DNA of 64,000 bases from Anaeromyxobacter dehalogenans 2CP-C (GCF_000013385.1 NC_007760.1:3322001-3386000); one strand, 5' to 3'; shown: positions 24,779 to 33,174, counted from the first letter of the stretch. Notes: generated by a model from the letters alone, not told the origin. Numbers and translations: made by a program.

Positions 24779-27388
24779 ATGCCCTCCTCGCCCGCCAGCA
24801 CCGGCCTGCCCGCCCTCGACGCCGTGGTCCAGGGGCTCCGCCCCGGCGACAACGTGGTCTGGCAGGTCGAGTCGGTGGAGGACTACGCGCCCCTGGTCGC
24901 GCCGTTCGTGGCCCGCGCGCTCGCCGAGGGCCGCAGGCTCGTCTACTTCCGGTTCGCCCGCCACGCCCAGCTCGTGCCGGACGCGGCCGGCGCGCAGGTC
25001 CACCGGCTCAGCCCCGCGCTCGGGTTCGAGAGCTTCACCGCCAGCATCCACCGCGTGATCGAGGCCCAGGGCAAGGGCGCGTACTACGTCTTCGACTGCC
25101 TCTCCGGGCTGGCCGCCGACTGGTACAGCGACCTCATGCTCGGCAACTTCTTCATGGTCACCTGCCCGTACCTGTACGAGCTCGAGACCGTGACGTACTT
25201 CGCGCTGCTGCGCGACGGGCACTCGCACGAGGCGGTGGACGCGATCCGCAGCACCACGCAGCTCCTGGTGGACGTGTTCCGCCACCAGGCGGCGCTGCAC
25301 GTCCACCCGCTCAAGGTGCAGGGGCGCCACTCGCCCACCATGTACCTGCCGCACCGGTGGGAGGGCGACGCGCTCCGGCCGCTCACCGAGAGCGCGGTGG
25401 TCGCGGAGGCGCTCGCCGACGCGACCGAGCGGCGGCACGACCCGTTCTCGCGCATCGACGTGTGGGAGCGGCGCTTCCTGCAGGCGCGCGCGGTGGCGGA
25501 CGACGTGGTGGCCGGCCGGCGGAGCTGGGAGGACGGCCAGGAGGCCTTCCGGACGCTGCTGCGGATGATGCTGACCCGCGACGAGCGCTTCACCGAGCTG
25601 GCGGCGCGCTACCTCGACCTCGACGACCTGTTCGCGATCCGGCGGCGCATGGTCGGCACCGGGCTGGTGGGCGGGAAGGCCGCGGGCATGCTGGTGGCGC
25701 GGGCGGTGCTGGAGCGCACCGAGCCCGGCTGGAAGCGGCGCCTCGAGCCGCACGACTCCTGGTTCGTGGGCTCGGACGTCTTCTACACGTACCTGGTGCG
25801 GAACGGGCTGTGGCGGGCGCGGCGCGGGCAGCGCTCCCGCGGCGCGTTCCTGGAGGGCGCCGCCGAGGCGCAGGAGCGGATCCTGGCGGGCACCTTCCCG
25901 GACTTCGCGGTCCGGCAGTTCGTGCTCATGCTCGAGTCGTACGGCCAGTCGCCCATCATCGTCCGCTCCAGCAGCCTGCTGGAGGACGGCTTCGGGAACG
26001 CGTTCACCGGCAAGTACGAGAGCGTGTTCTGCCCGAACCAGGGCTCGCCGGAGGAGCGGCTCGAGGCGCTGCTCGCCGCGGTGAAGGCGGTGTACGCGAG
26101 CGCCATGAGCGAGGAGGCGCTGCACTACCGCGAGCGCCGGGGCCTGCTCGACCGCGACGAGCAGATGGCCATCCTGGTGCAGCGCGTCTCGGGCGGCGTG
26201 CACGGTAAGTACTTCTACCCGCAGTGCGCAGGGGTGGCGCTCTCCTACAACCCGTACGTCTGGAGCCACCTCATCGACCCGCAGGCCGGCGTGCTGCGGC
26301 TGGTGTTCGGCATGGGGACGCGGGCGGTGGACCGCTCCGACGACGACTACACCCGCGTCGTCGCGCTCAACGCGCCCAAGCTCCGCCCCGAGACCAGCCT
26401 CGACGAGGTCACCGAGTACGCGCAGCGCCGCGTGGACGTCATCGACCTCGAGGCGAACCGCTTCGCCGCCGAGCGCATCGACGCGGTGGTGCGGGGCAGC
26501 CCGGACCTGCCGGTGGACCTGTTCGCGGTGCAGCGGCGCGAGGGCGGCGGCTGGGTGCTCACGTTCGAGAAGCTGCTGTGGGCGACCTCCTTCGTGGCCG
26601 AGATGCGGGCCATGCTCGCGATCCTCCGCGACGCCTACCGCTACCCGGTGGACGTCGAGTTCACCGCGAACCAGCTGGCCGGCGGGGAGCTGCGGGTGAA
26701 CCTGGTGCAGTGCCGGCCGCTGCAGGTGAAGGAGGGCGGGATGCTGCCGCCCGCGCCGCAGGTGAGGGCCGACTCGGTGCTGCTCGCGAGCCGCGGGCCG
26801 GTGGTGGGCCAGGGCACGCACGCGCCGGTCGATCGGCTCGTGTTCGTGGACCCGGACGCCTACTCGACGCTCTCCACCCAGGACCGCTACGAGGTGGCGC
26901 GGGTGGTCGGCCGCGCCGCGCGGCTCCCCACGCCGGCGGAGGGCGGGCGGATCCTCCTGCTCGGTCCCGGGCGCTGGGGCACCACCACCCCGGCGCTGGG
27001 CGTGCCGGTCAGCTTCGCCGAGATCCACCGGGTCGCGGCCCTGGGCGAGATCATCGGGATGGGCAACGTGATCCCCGACGTGTCGCTCGGCTCGCACTTC
27101 TTCAACGAGCTGGTCGAGGCGGACATGCTCTACCTCGCGCTCTACCCGGGCTACCCCGGCCACGCGCTCGAGGCCGAGCGGCTGCGCGCGCTGCCGAACC
27201 GCCTGCCCGAGCTGCTCCCGGACGACGCGCGGCTGGCCGGGGTGGTGCGGGTGCTCGACTTCCCGGCGGCGCCCGGCGGGCCGCGGCTCCAGCTGTACGC
27301 GAGCTGCGTCACGCAGGAGGTGCTGGGCTACCTCGCCGACGAGCCCGCCGGCGCGCCCGGCCCTCCCCCGCCGCCGCGCCCGGCGTAG
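24779..27388 (+). CDS. PEP-synthase-like protein with degenerate KaiC-like N-terminus
   Basis: This 869-residue protein joins two parts. Residues 1-230 read like a RecA/KaiC domain (TGLPALDAVVQGLRPGDNVVWQV), but the Walker A loop is replaced by ESVEDYAP, so it should not bind ATP in the usual way. Residues about 290-640 are a pyruvate-phosphate-dikinase N-terminal ATP-grasp domain: VGGKAAG (near 298), IIVRSSSLLEDGFG (near 395), GMGTRAVDRSDDDY, and VQCRPLQ at its end. The swivelling phosphohistidine domain and PEP barrel of PPDK/PpsA are absent. The C-terminal 220 residues are of unknown type. It is probably a regulatory or sensing phosphotransferase-like protein rather than a PEP synthase. 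Confidence 0.8.
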   Translation: MPSSPASTGLPALDAVVQGLRPGDNVVWQVESVEDYAPLVAPFVARALAEGRRLVYFRFARHAQLVPDAAGAQVHRLSPALGFESFTASIHRVIEAQGKGAYYVFDCLSGLAADWYSDLMLGNFFMVTCPYLYELETVTYFALLRDGHSHEAVDAIRSTTQLLVDVFRHQAALHVHPLKVQGRHSPTMYLPHRWEGDALRPLTESAVVAEALADATERRHDPFSRIDVWERRFLQARAVADDVVAGRRSWEDGQEAFRTLLRMMLTRDERFTELAARYLDLDDLFAIRRRMVGTGLVGGKAAGMLVARAVLERTEPGWKRRLEPHDSWFVGSDVFYTYLVRNGLWRARRGQRSRGAFLEGAAEAQERILAGTFPDFAVRQFVLMLESYGQSPIIVRSSSLLEDGFGNAFTGKYESVFCPNQGSPEERLEALLAAVKAVYASAMSEEALHYRERRGLLDRDEQMAILVQRVSGGVHGKYFYPQCAGVALSYNPYVWSHLIDPQAGVLRLVFGMGTRAVDRSDDDYTRVVALNAPKLRPETSLDEVTEYAQRRVDVIDLEANRFAAERIDAVVRGSPDLPVDLFAVQRREGGGWVLTFEKLLWATSFVAEMRAMLAILRDAYRYPVDVEFTANQLAGGELRVNLVQCRPLQVKEGGMLPPAPQVRADSVLLASRGPVVGQGTHAPVDRLVFVDPDAYSTLSTQDRYEVARVVGRAARLPTPAEGGRILLLGPGRWGTTTPALGVPVSFAEIHRVAALGEIIGMGNVIPDVSLGSHFFNELVEADMLYLALYPGYPGHALEAERLRALPNRLPELLPDDARLAGVVRVLDFPAAPGGPRLQLYASCVTQEVLGYLADEPAGAPGPPPPPRPA

Positions 27389-27400
27389 CGGCGAACGGAA

Positions 27401-27441
27401 CGCGCCGGACGGGAGCCCCGGAGGGCCCCGCGTCCGGCGCG
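27401..27441. terminator. Bidirectional terminator hairpin
   Basis: A perfect 11-bp stem, CGCGCCGGACG with CGTCCGGCGCG, encloses a 19-base G+C-rich loop. It lies between the convergent ends of the PEP-binding gene and the octahaem cytochrome gene, so it probably stops transcription from both sides. There is no T tract. Confidence 0.6.
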
Positions 27442-27471
27442 CGGGCGATCACGACCGACCGCCGCGGTCCG

Positions 27472-29442
27472 CTACCGCATCGACACCTTCTTCGGCGCCT
27501 TCGCGCCCACCACGTCGAGCGCGCCCTGCGCCAGCACCTGCGCCTCCTTCACCTTCTCGATGGTGTACCTCGGCGCGTGCACGCCCGACGACCCGTCGGC
27601 CGCGACGGTGTCGAGGATGGCCTGCGCCTGGTTCGCCATGAGCGTGGCCTGGCCGAGCCTGGCCGGCGGCAGCTTCGCCTTGGCGATGGCGGGGCGCGCC
27701 GCGTCGAGCAGCCGCTTCGCCTCCGCCACGCCCTGCTTCACCGGGTTCTGCCACCCCATCAGCCGGTCGTAGATCTGCTGCTGGTTGGTGAAGTGCAGGT
27801 CCTTCGAGAGCTCCGACCGCGTCGGGCTGTGGCAGCCGCCGGCGCTCTCCAGGTCGTCGTCGCCCCAGCTCGTCCGGCCGCAGGCCCACATCAGGTCCAC
27901 GAACGGCTTGCCGTCCTTCTTCGCGAGGCGCCACGCGCCTTCCTTCCAGTTGCGGTCCTTCCCCGGCGGCGGGTCGAGCGTCTTCGCCTTCGGGTCCACC
28001 AGGATCTTGAAGATGTGCGAGGTGCGCTGCGTGTCGAAGCCGGCCAGGTCGGTGTACTGGATGGCCCCGAAGTTCTCGCAGCTCATCATGCTCGGCATGT
28101 GGCAGCTCGAGCACTTGTTCGCGCCGTGGACGTCGTTGTGGACGAACATGGAGGCCTGCGCCTGGTGGCAGTCCTGGCACTGCTTCTTCAGGCCCGGCAC
28201 GGTGACGCGCTCGCGCCAGTCGTTCGCGGTCACCTCGTGCGGATCGTGGCACGTGGAGCAGGTCATGCCCGACTCCCAGTGCGCGGTGTAGTAGGCCTGC
28301 GAGCCCTCGGTGCCGCAGGACGGGCAGCGGCTCTTGAAGTAGGCGTTGAACGCCTGGCGCGGATCCCTGGCCGCCTCGTCGGCGTTCCAGACGAAGCGCT
28401 GGTGGCAGCGCTCGCAGTTGGAGGACGCCGAGGCGCGCGCGCCCATGAGGTGCGCGCCCGCGCCGTGGCACTCCTCGCAGCTGATGCCCTTGTTGATGGT
28501 GTGCTTGCGCAGCTCCTCCGGCTTGCCCAGCGCCTGGATCAGCTCCTCCTGGCTCTTGAAGTCGAACTTGAACGAGTGGCACACCTCGCAGTACGCGGTG
28601 GCCGGCTGGAACATCATCGACTTGCGGTTCTTCGAGCCGTAGGACGTGAGGCCCCAGGTCTTGCTGCCGTTGTCTCCGAAGTCCTCGAGCTTGGTCGGGA
28701 AGCCCGGGACCCAGGACGCGATCTGCTTCGCCACCTCGGGCGTGAGCGACTCGGCCCAGGTGCGGGAGTGCTGGTTGCCGCCCGCCACCAGCGTGCCGGT
28801 GCCGTCGCGGAGCAGGCCGCCCTCGACGTGGTAGGTGCCGCGGACCAGCCACGCGTCCAGGAAGCCGTACTTCGTGCGCGGCGTGCCGATGATGGCGTAG
28901 ACCGCGTCGGGCGTGATGCCCGGCGGCAGGATGGGCGCCTCGCCGAACTGCGGCTTGGTCAGGTCCTTCGTCTCCACCATCTCGTCGGGGAACCGGACCA
29001 CCAGGTTGTGGCGGGAGCGCTTCCACTTCTCGTACTGCGCGGGGTGGCACTCGCCGCACTTCTTCGACCCGACGAACTTGTTGGGCAGGTCGAGGATCGA
29101 CTCCTGGCCCAGGCGGTAGGTGATCGAGGCGTGCTCGCCGGTCTTCTCGGCGTAGGCCTTGCCGCCGCCGAACTCGACGAACTCCTCCTCGCGGTCGCTG
29201 ATCGTGTACTTGCCGACCAGCCGGCCGTCCTTCTCGTACTTGAAGATGGGGTGGACCTTCCTCAGGTGGTCGTAGAACGCCTTCTCCTGCTCGACGTAGC
29301 CCTGGAGCGTGCGCGGGGAGCCAGAGGCCGCCGGCGCCGCCGGCTTGGCCTCCTTCTCCGCCGCGGAGGCCGGGGTCGTCACCGCCGCCAGCGCGAGCGC
29401 CATCGCCGCGGCGCCCGCCCTCGCCATCCACGTGGATTGCAT
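27472..29442 (-). CDS. Octahaem cytochrome c, MccA (sulfite reductase)-like
   Basis: This 656-residue exported protein has a signal peptide cut near TTPASAA. It has seven CXXCH haem sites: CGECH (129-133), CEVCH, CEECH, CERCH, CSTCH, CQDCH and CSSCH (444-448). It also has an eighth site of unusual spacing: Cys521, then Cys537-His538, which is CX15CH. Seven CXXCH plus one CX15CH is the pattern of MccA, the octahaem haem c-copper sulfite reductase, about 690 residues in Wolinella. Free cysteines in CPSCG and MSCENF are candidates for copper or structural roles. MccA reduces sulfite to sulfide in the periplasm. No mcc partner or dedicated haem lyase gene is adjacent. A different octahaem reductase is possible. 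Confidence 0.82.
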   Translation of the reverse strand: MQSTWMARAGAAAMALALAAVTTPASAAEKEAKPAAPAASGSPRTLQGYVEQEKAFYDHLRKVHPIFKYEKDGRLVGKYTISDREEEFVEFGGGKAYAEKTGEHASITYRLGQESILDLPNKFVGSKKCGECHPAQYEKWKRSRHNLVVRFPDEMVETKDLTKPQFGEAPILPPGITPDAVYAIIGTPRTKYGFLDAWLVRGTYHVEGGLLRDGTGTLVAGGNQHSRTWAESLTPEVAKQIASWVPGFPTKLEDFGDNGSKTWGLTSYGSKNRKSMMFQPATAYCEVCHSFKFDFKSQEELIQALGKPEELRKHTINKGISCEECHGAGAHLMGARASASSNCERCHQRFVWNADEAARDPRQAFNAYFKSRCPSCGTEGSQAYYTAHWESGMTCSTCHDPHEVTANDWRERVTVPGLKKQCQDCHQAQASMFVHNDVHGANKCSSCHMPSMMSCENFGAIQYTDLAGFDTQRTSHIFKILVDPKAKTLDPPPGKDRNWKEGAWRLAKKDGKPFVDLMWACGRTSWGDDDLESAGGCHSPTRSELSKDLHFTNQQQIYDRLMGWQNPVKQGVAEAKRLLDAARPAIAKAKLPPARLGQATLMANQAQAILDTVAADGSSGVHAPRYTIEKVKEAQVLAQGALDVVGAKAPKKVSMR

Positions 29443-29457
29443 GCCCTGCTCCCTCTC

Positions 29458-29490
29458 GTTCGGTGGAATTCAAACGAATCCGAACCGAAC
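29458..29490 (-). promoter_or_regulatory. A+T-richer upstream region with inverted repeat
   Basis: GTTCGG (29458-29463) and CCGAAC (29480-29485) form an inverted repeat around an A+T-rich core containing GAATTC. A second CCGAAC follows at 29485-29490. It lies 16-48 bases before the octahaem cytochrome start, so it is a candidate promoter or operator. No clear -35/-10 pair stands out. Confidence 0.35.
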
Positions 29491-29656
29491 GCGACCCTAA
29501 ACTCGGGACACGCGCGAGGGGCGTGGGCAAATCGTCTCGACCCGCCGGTGGATGCGGCGCGCCGGCGCGCGACATCCTGCGTTCACACACCGTCATCCGA
29601 CCCGGGATCATCGCGCCGCGAGGCGGCGGCGACCCGGCGGCGGCGACCCGGCGGCG

Positions 29657-30613
29657 CTACCCGGCCGCCTGCGCGTCCAGCCACACCTCGAGGCCCTGGG
29701 CGTTCAGGTCGAGGTCCACGCCGAACAGCTCCAGCGCGGCGGCGCGATCGAGCGGCGCGCCGTGCGCGGCCAGCCCGCCGAGCAGCTGCCCGGCGAGCGC
29801 GTCGCGCAGCGCCGCGTGGCGGCCGGGCCCGGCGGGCGCCGCGCGCGCCAGGCGCACGTGCTCGTCGAGCGCGCGCGCCAGCGCATCGGCGTGCCGGGCG
29901 ACGTCGCCCTCCAGCATGCCGTAATGGGTGAGGTAGACGCGCTCCGGCGCCTCGGCCAGCATGCGCGCGAGCGTCGCCTTCAGCGCGGGCGGATCGAGCT
30001 GCACCGGCGTGGTGGTGGGGAACAGGAACGGGCCGCGCGCGGAGTCGGTCTCGCGGTAGGAGATGCCGAACGCGTCGCCGGTGAAGAAGCCGCGCGAGCG
30101 CGGGTCGTGGAGCACGAGGTGGTGCTTCGCGTGCCCGGGCGCGTCCAGCGCGCGCAGGGGGCGGTCGCCGAGGTCGAGCGTGAAGCCGTCCGGCGCCTCG
30201 ATCACGCGCTCGGCCGGCGCCGGGACCACCTCGCCGTACAGCGCGCGGACGCGCTCGGCGCCGTACACCTCCGAGGCGCCAGCCATCAGCTTCGACGGGT
30301 CGATCATGTGGCGCGCGCCCCGCGGGTGGACGACCAGGCGCGCGCGGGGCAGCGCGCGCAGGAGCGCGCCGGCGCCGGCGGCGTGGTCGAGGTGCACGTG
30401 CGTCACCACGACGTGCGACACGTCCTCCGGCCGGAGGCCGGCCGAGGCCACGGCCTCGAGGACGCGCGGCACGGACCCGGCGGTCCCGGTCTCGACCACC
30501 GCGGCCGCGTCGCGGCCGCGCACCAGGTACGCGGCCGCCAGGCGCGGCCGGACGTAGCCGGTGTCGATGAGGTGGACGCCGGGGGCGATCTCGCGGGCGG
30601 GCTCGAGGGTCAT
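29657..30613 (-). CDS. MBL-fold metallo-hydrolase
   Basis: This 318-residue cytoplasmic hydrolase carries the metallo-beta-lactamase motif HVHLDH (His72, His74, Asp76, His77). Further metal ligands lie in VVHPRGARH and DAPGHAKHH, then a GDAFG aspartate and a late LTHYG histidine, so a binuclear zinc or iron site is complete. The overall layout resembles MBL proteins such as hydroxyacylglutathione hydrolase-like or lactonase-like enzymes; the substrate is unknown. ATG 30613 was chosen because the next upstream ATG adds residues unlike the fold. The extra 100 C-terminal residues are helical. It is divergent from the structured RNA region. Confidence 0.85.
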   Translation of the reverse strand: MTLEPAREIAPGVHLIDTGYVRPRLAAAYLVRGRDAAAVVETGTAGSVPRVLEAVASAGLRPEDVSHVVVTHVHLDHAAGAGALLRALPRARLVVHPRGARHMIDPSKLMAGASEVYGAERVRALYGEVVPAPAERVIEAPDGFTLDLGDRPLRALDAPGHAKHHLVLHDPRSRGFFTGDAFGISYRETDSARGPFLFPTTTPVQLDPPALKATLARMLAEAPERVYLTHYGMLEGDVARHADALARALDEHVRLARAAPAGPGRHAALRDALAGQLLGGLAAHGAPLDRAAALELFGVDLDLNAQGLEVWLDAQAAG

Positions 30614-30746
30614 GGGTGCGGGCTCCGGGGAGGATGGTCGTCCAGCGTAGCGCATCGCCGCGCCGCTGCGCGCCGGCGCGCACCCGGCGCCCACACCAGG
30701 CGCAGCCCTGCGATTTCACGAGGGGTCATGAGCCCCCTAATGGGCG

Positions 30747-30775
30747 TTGAGCCGGACCCGCAGGATCGCCACGAT
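30747..30775 (+). promoter_or_regulatory. Candidate sigma-70 promoter for the structured RNA
   Basis: TTGAGC (30747-30752), a 17-base spacer and CACGAT (30770-30775) form a weak promoter. It would start transcription near 30782, just ahead of the folded region. The -35 matches 4-5 of 6 positions and the -10 about 3 of 6. Confidence 0.4.
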
Positions 30776-30781
30776 GCGAGG

Positions 30782-30940
30782 TGAAGCACGCAGCACCTTC
30801 CAAGGAGGTCGCATAGCAGCGGAGCAACTGCAGGACACATCGAATGCAGTCGAGGCCGGGTGAGCCGGCCGCACGCTCGCGATGACGAGCTACCAGCAAG
30901 GTGAATCGAAGGGGCCCGGACCAGTGGGCCCCTTCGGCTT
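30782..30940 (+). ncRNA. Probable structured RNA or cis-regulatory leader with terminator
   Basis: No frame in this 423-base gap (30614-31036) looks coding, yet the sequence folds neatly. CACCTT (30794-30799) pairs with AAGGTG (30898-30903) to close a multibranch loop. Inside it are ACTGCA/TGCAGT (30827-30850), GGCCGG/CCGGCC (30854-30870) and GCTCG/CGAGC (30875-30890). An 11-bp terminator stem follows. A plausible promoter precedes it. It could be a free small RNA or a riboswitch-type leader for the gene at 31037. I do not recognise it as RNase P, tmRNA or SRP RNA; 6S RNA was not excluded. Confidence 0.5.
30907..30940 (+). terminator. Intrinsic terminator of the structured RNA
   Basis: A perfect 11-bp stem, CGAAGGGGCCC with GGGCCCCTTCG, has an 8-base loop (30918-30925) and is followed by GCTTTCC. 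The short T run is on the + strand side only, which fixes orientation. It ends about 100 bases before the start at 31037. Confidence 0.7.
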
Positions 30941-31036
30941 TCCGGGCTTCCCTCGCCGTGCGCCACCGGGTCACGCTCGGCCGCCCGGCGCCTCCCTTGG
31001 CCGACCTCGCCGCCCGTCCAGCCCCGGAGCCCCTCC

Positions 31037-33043
31037 ATGAAGACGCTCGGCCGCCTCGCCGCGGCGCTCGCCCTCCTCGCCGCCGCCGCGCAGCCCGCCG
31101 GCGCGGCGGCACCGACCCGTGCGGCGGCGCCCGCCGCGGACGAGGGCGCCCGCGCGCGGCTCGACCGCGCCGCGCTCGAGCTCGGGCTCCCGCTGCACTG
31201 GCGCGCCGACGCGAACCGGAACGGCGCCATCGACCCCGCGGAGCTCGCGCTCGTGTTCGGCCTGGACGACCTGCCGCGCGACCACTGGGTCCGCCGCGGC
31301 CGGTTCACCCCGGCGTTCCGGGCCGCCTGGGCGCGGGTCGAGGCCCGGGCCTCCGCGCCGGCGGCCGAGCCCGCCGGCCCCGACGCGGCGCGCCGGACGG
31401 CGCTGGCGCGCGAGCTGTCGCAGCGGCTGTTCGCGGTGGTGGAGTCGGATCTCGCGGACCTTCGCCCGGCGGAGCGCGAGATGCTCCGCCACCTCGTGGA
31501 CGCGGCCCGCGTCATCGAGCGCCTGAGCGCGCGGCAGCTCGGCACCCTCGGCATGGCGGCGCGCATCCCGCCTGGCGACGGCGCCTCCCGGCTCGCGTTC
31601 CTGGTGAACAAGGGGCCGTGGTGCACCGCGCCCGCCACCGAGGGCGATCCGGCCTGCGGCGCGCTCTCGCCGGTGCCGCCGCGCCGCTCCGGCCTGTACC
31701 CCGCCGACCTGCAGGCGGACGCGGGCTTCTGCGCCGGGCTGGCGCGCGCGCCGGACGCGGCCGCGCTCACCAGCCCGTTCACCGCGGTGGTGCGCGACGC
31801 GCGCGGCGGGCTCGCGGCGGTGCCGTATCCGAAGGCCTGGCCCGAGGACATGGAGGCGGTCGCCCGCGCGCTGGAGCGGGCCGCCGCCGCGATCCGGGCG
31901 ACCGACGAGCGGGCGCTCCACGCGTACCTGCTGGCGGCGGCGCGCGCGTTCCGCGACGGCGGCTGGGAGCGCGCCGACGAGGCCTGGGCCAGCATGAACG
32001 CCGAGAACTCCCGCTGGTTCCTGCGGGTGGCGCCCGACGAGACGTACTCGGATCCGTGCGCGCTGAAGGCCGGCTTCGAGCTCGCGCTGGCGCGCATCGA
32101 CCCGGGCTCGCTGGCGTGGCAGCGGCGGCTCGAGCCGGTGAAGCAGGACATGGAGGTGGCGCTGGCGCGGCTCGCGGGCCCGCCCTACGCGGCGCGTCCG
32201 GTCGCGTTCCACCTGCCGGACTTCATCGCCATCGTGCTGAACGCCGGCGACGCGCGCTCGCCCCGCGGCGCCACCGTGGGCCAGTCGCTGCCGAACTGGG
32301 GGAAGGTGGCGAACGAGGGCCGCGGCCGGACCGTGGCGATGACGAACTTCTACACCGACCCGGAGAGCCTCGAGATCCGGCGCCGGCGCGCGGCCTCGGT
32401 CCTCTGCCCCGACACCATGGCGCGGCGCACTCCGGATCCGGACGCCGAGCGGATGGGCTTCGTCCTGCACGAGGCGGCGCACAACCTGGGCCCGTCGCAC
32501 GAGTACGCGGTGGAGGGCCGGACCGCGCCGCAGATCTTCGGCGGGAACCTGGCCGCCATGCTGGAGGAGCTGAAGGCGCAGCAGAGCGCGCTGTACCTCG
32601 CCGGCTGGCTGGCGGGGCGCGGCGTCATCTCGCCCGCGCAGGCGGAGCGCGCGCTCCTCGAGAACGTGGTCTGGGCCTTCGGCCAGGTGAGCGGAGGCGT
32701 CCGCACGTCGGACGGGCGGCTGCGGCCGTACGCGGCGCTCGCCGCGATCCAGCTCGCCGCGCTCGCCGACGACGGCGCGCTGGTGTGGCGCCCGGCCGCG
32801 AAGGCCGCGAACGGCGAGGACGAGGGCTGCCTCGAGCTCGACCGGGCGCGGCTGGGCGCGTCGGTGGAGCGGCTCGAGGCGCTCGCGCTCGGCATCAAGG
32901 CGCGCGGCGACCGGGCCGCGGCGGAGGCGCTGGTGCAGGCGCACGTGGACGCCGCCGGCGGGAAGAACGCCGAGATCCGGCGCGCGATCACCGAGCGCTG
33001 GCGGCGCTTCCCGGACACGACGTTCCTGTACGCCACCCCGTGA
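31037..33043 (+). CDS. M49-like zinc metallopeptidase, exported, with EF-hand-like loop
   Basis: This 668-residue protein has a signal peptide (residues 1-24). An EF-hand-like calcium loop, DANRNGAIDPAE, lies near residue 55. The C-terminal half resembles dipeptidyl peptidase III (family M49): LPNWGKVANEGRGRTVAMTNF, then HEAAH (478-482), then EEL (510-512) in MLEELKAQQSALYLAGWL. M49 enzymes use HEXXGH with an EEC/ARAE-type glutamate ligand; here one residue is missing, giving HEXXH. It would be a periplasmic exopeptidase with an altered metal site. GGAG precedes the ATG. A structured RNA and terminator lie upstream and may regulate it. Confidence 0.65.
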   Translation: MKTLGRLAAALALLAAAAQPAGAAAPTRAAAPAADEGARARLDRAALELGLPLHWRADANRNGAIDPAELALVFGLDDLPRDHWVRRGRFTPAFRAAWARVEARASAPAAEPAGPDAARRTALARELSQRLFAVVESDLADLRPAEREMLRHLVDAARVIERLSARQLGTLGMAARIPPGDGASRLAFLVNKGPWCTAPATEGDPACGALSPVPPRRSGLYPADLQADAGFCAGLARAPDAAALTSPFTAVVRDARGGLAAVPYPKAWPEDMEAVARALERAAAAIRATDERALHAYLLAAARAFRDGGWERADEAWASMNAENSRWFLRVAPDETYSDPCALKAGFELALARIDPGSLAWQRRLEPVKQDMEVALARLAGPPYAARPVAFHLPDFIAIVLNAGDARSPRGATVGQSLPNWGKVANEGRGRTVAMTNFYTDPESLEIRRRRAASVLCPDTMARRTPDPDAERMGFVLHEAAHNLGPSHEYAVEGRTAPQIFGGNLAAMLEELKAQQSALYLAGWLAGRGVISPAQAERALLENVVWAFGQVSGGVRTSDGRLRPYAALAAIQLAALADDGALVWRPAAKAANGEDEGCLELDRARLGASVERLEALALGIKARGDRAAAEALVQAHVDAAGGKNAEIRRAITERWRRFPDTTFLYATP

Positions 33044-33077
33044 GCCGCCCCGGCGCCCCAGGCGGGCTCCGGTCGGC

Positions 33078-33118
33078 TTAGGCACTTCTTAGGAACGGCC
33101 GAGCGATGTTTTAGGAAC
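33078..33118 (+). promoter_or_regulatory. Helically phased direct repeats TTAGG(C/A)AC
   Basis: TTAGGCAC starts at 33078, and TTAGGAAC starts at 33089 and again at 33111. Spacings are 11 and 22 bases, so all three lie on one face of the helix. OmpR/PhoB-type response regulators bind direct repeats spaced 11 bases. The array lies 57-97 bases before the cytochrome gene at 33175, a normal activator position. Confidence 0.55.
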
Positions 33119-33174
33119 CCCGCCCCGCGCGCCCGGGCATCCTCCGCCCGTCTTCGAGACGGACGAGGGGAATC

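Noticed and set aside
28300-28330. CPSCG in the octahaem cytochrome as an extra haem site
   Set aside because: The residue after the second cysteine is Gly, not His, so it cannot be a normal haem motif. It is noted as a candidate for free cysteines.
30614-31036. A protein-coding gene in the gap between the MBL hydrolase and the M49-like gene
   Set aside because: Frames here are short, lack ribosome sites and have no coding-type composition; stems and a terminator explain the stretch better as RNA.
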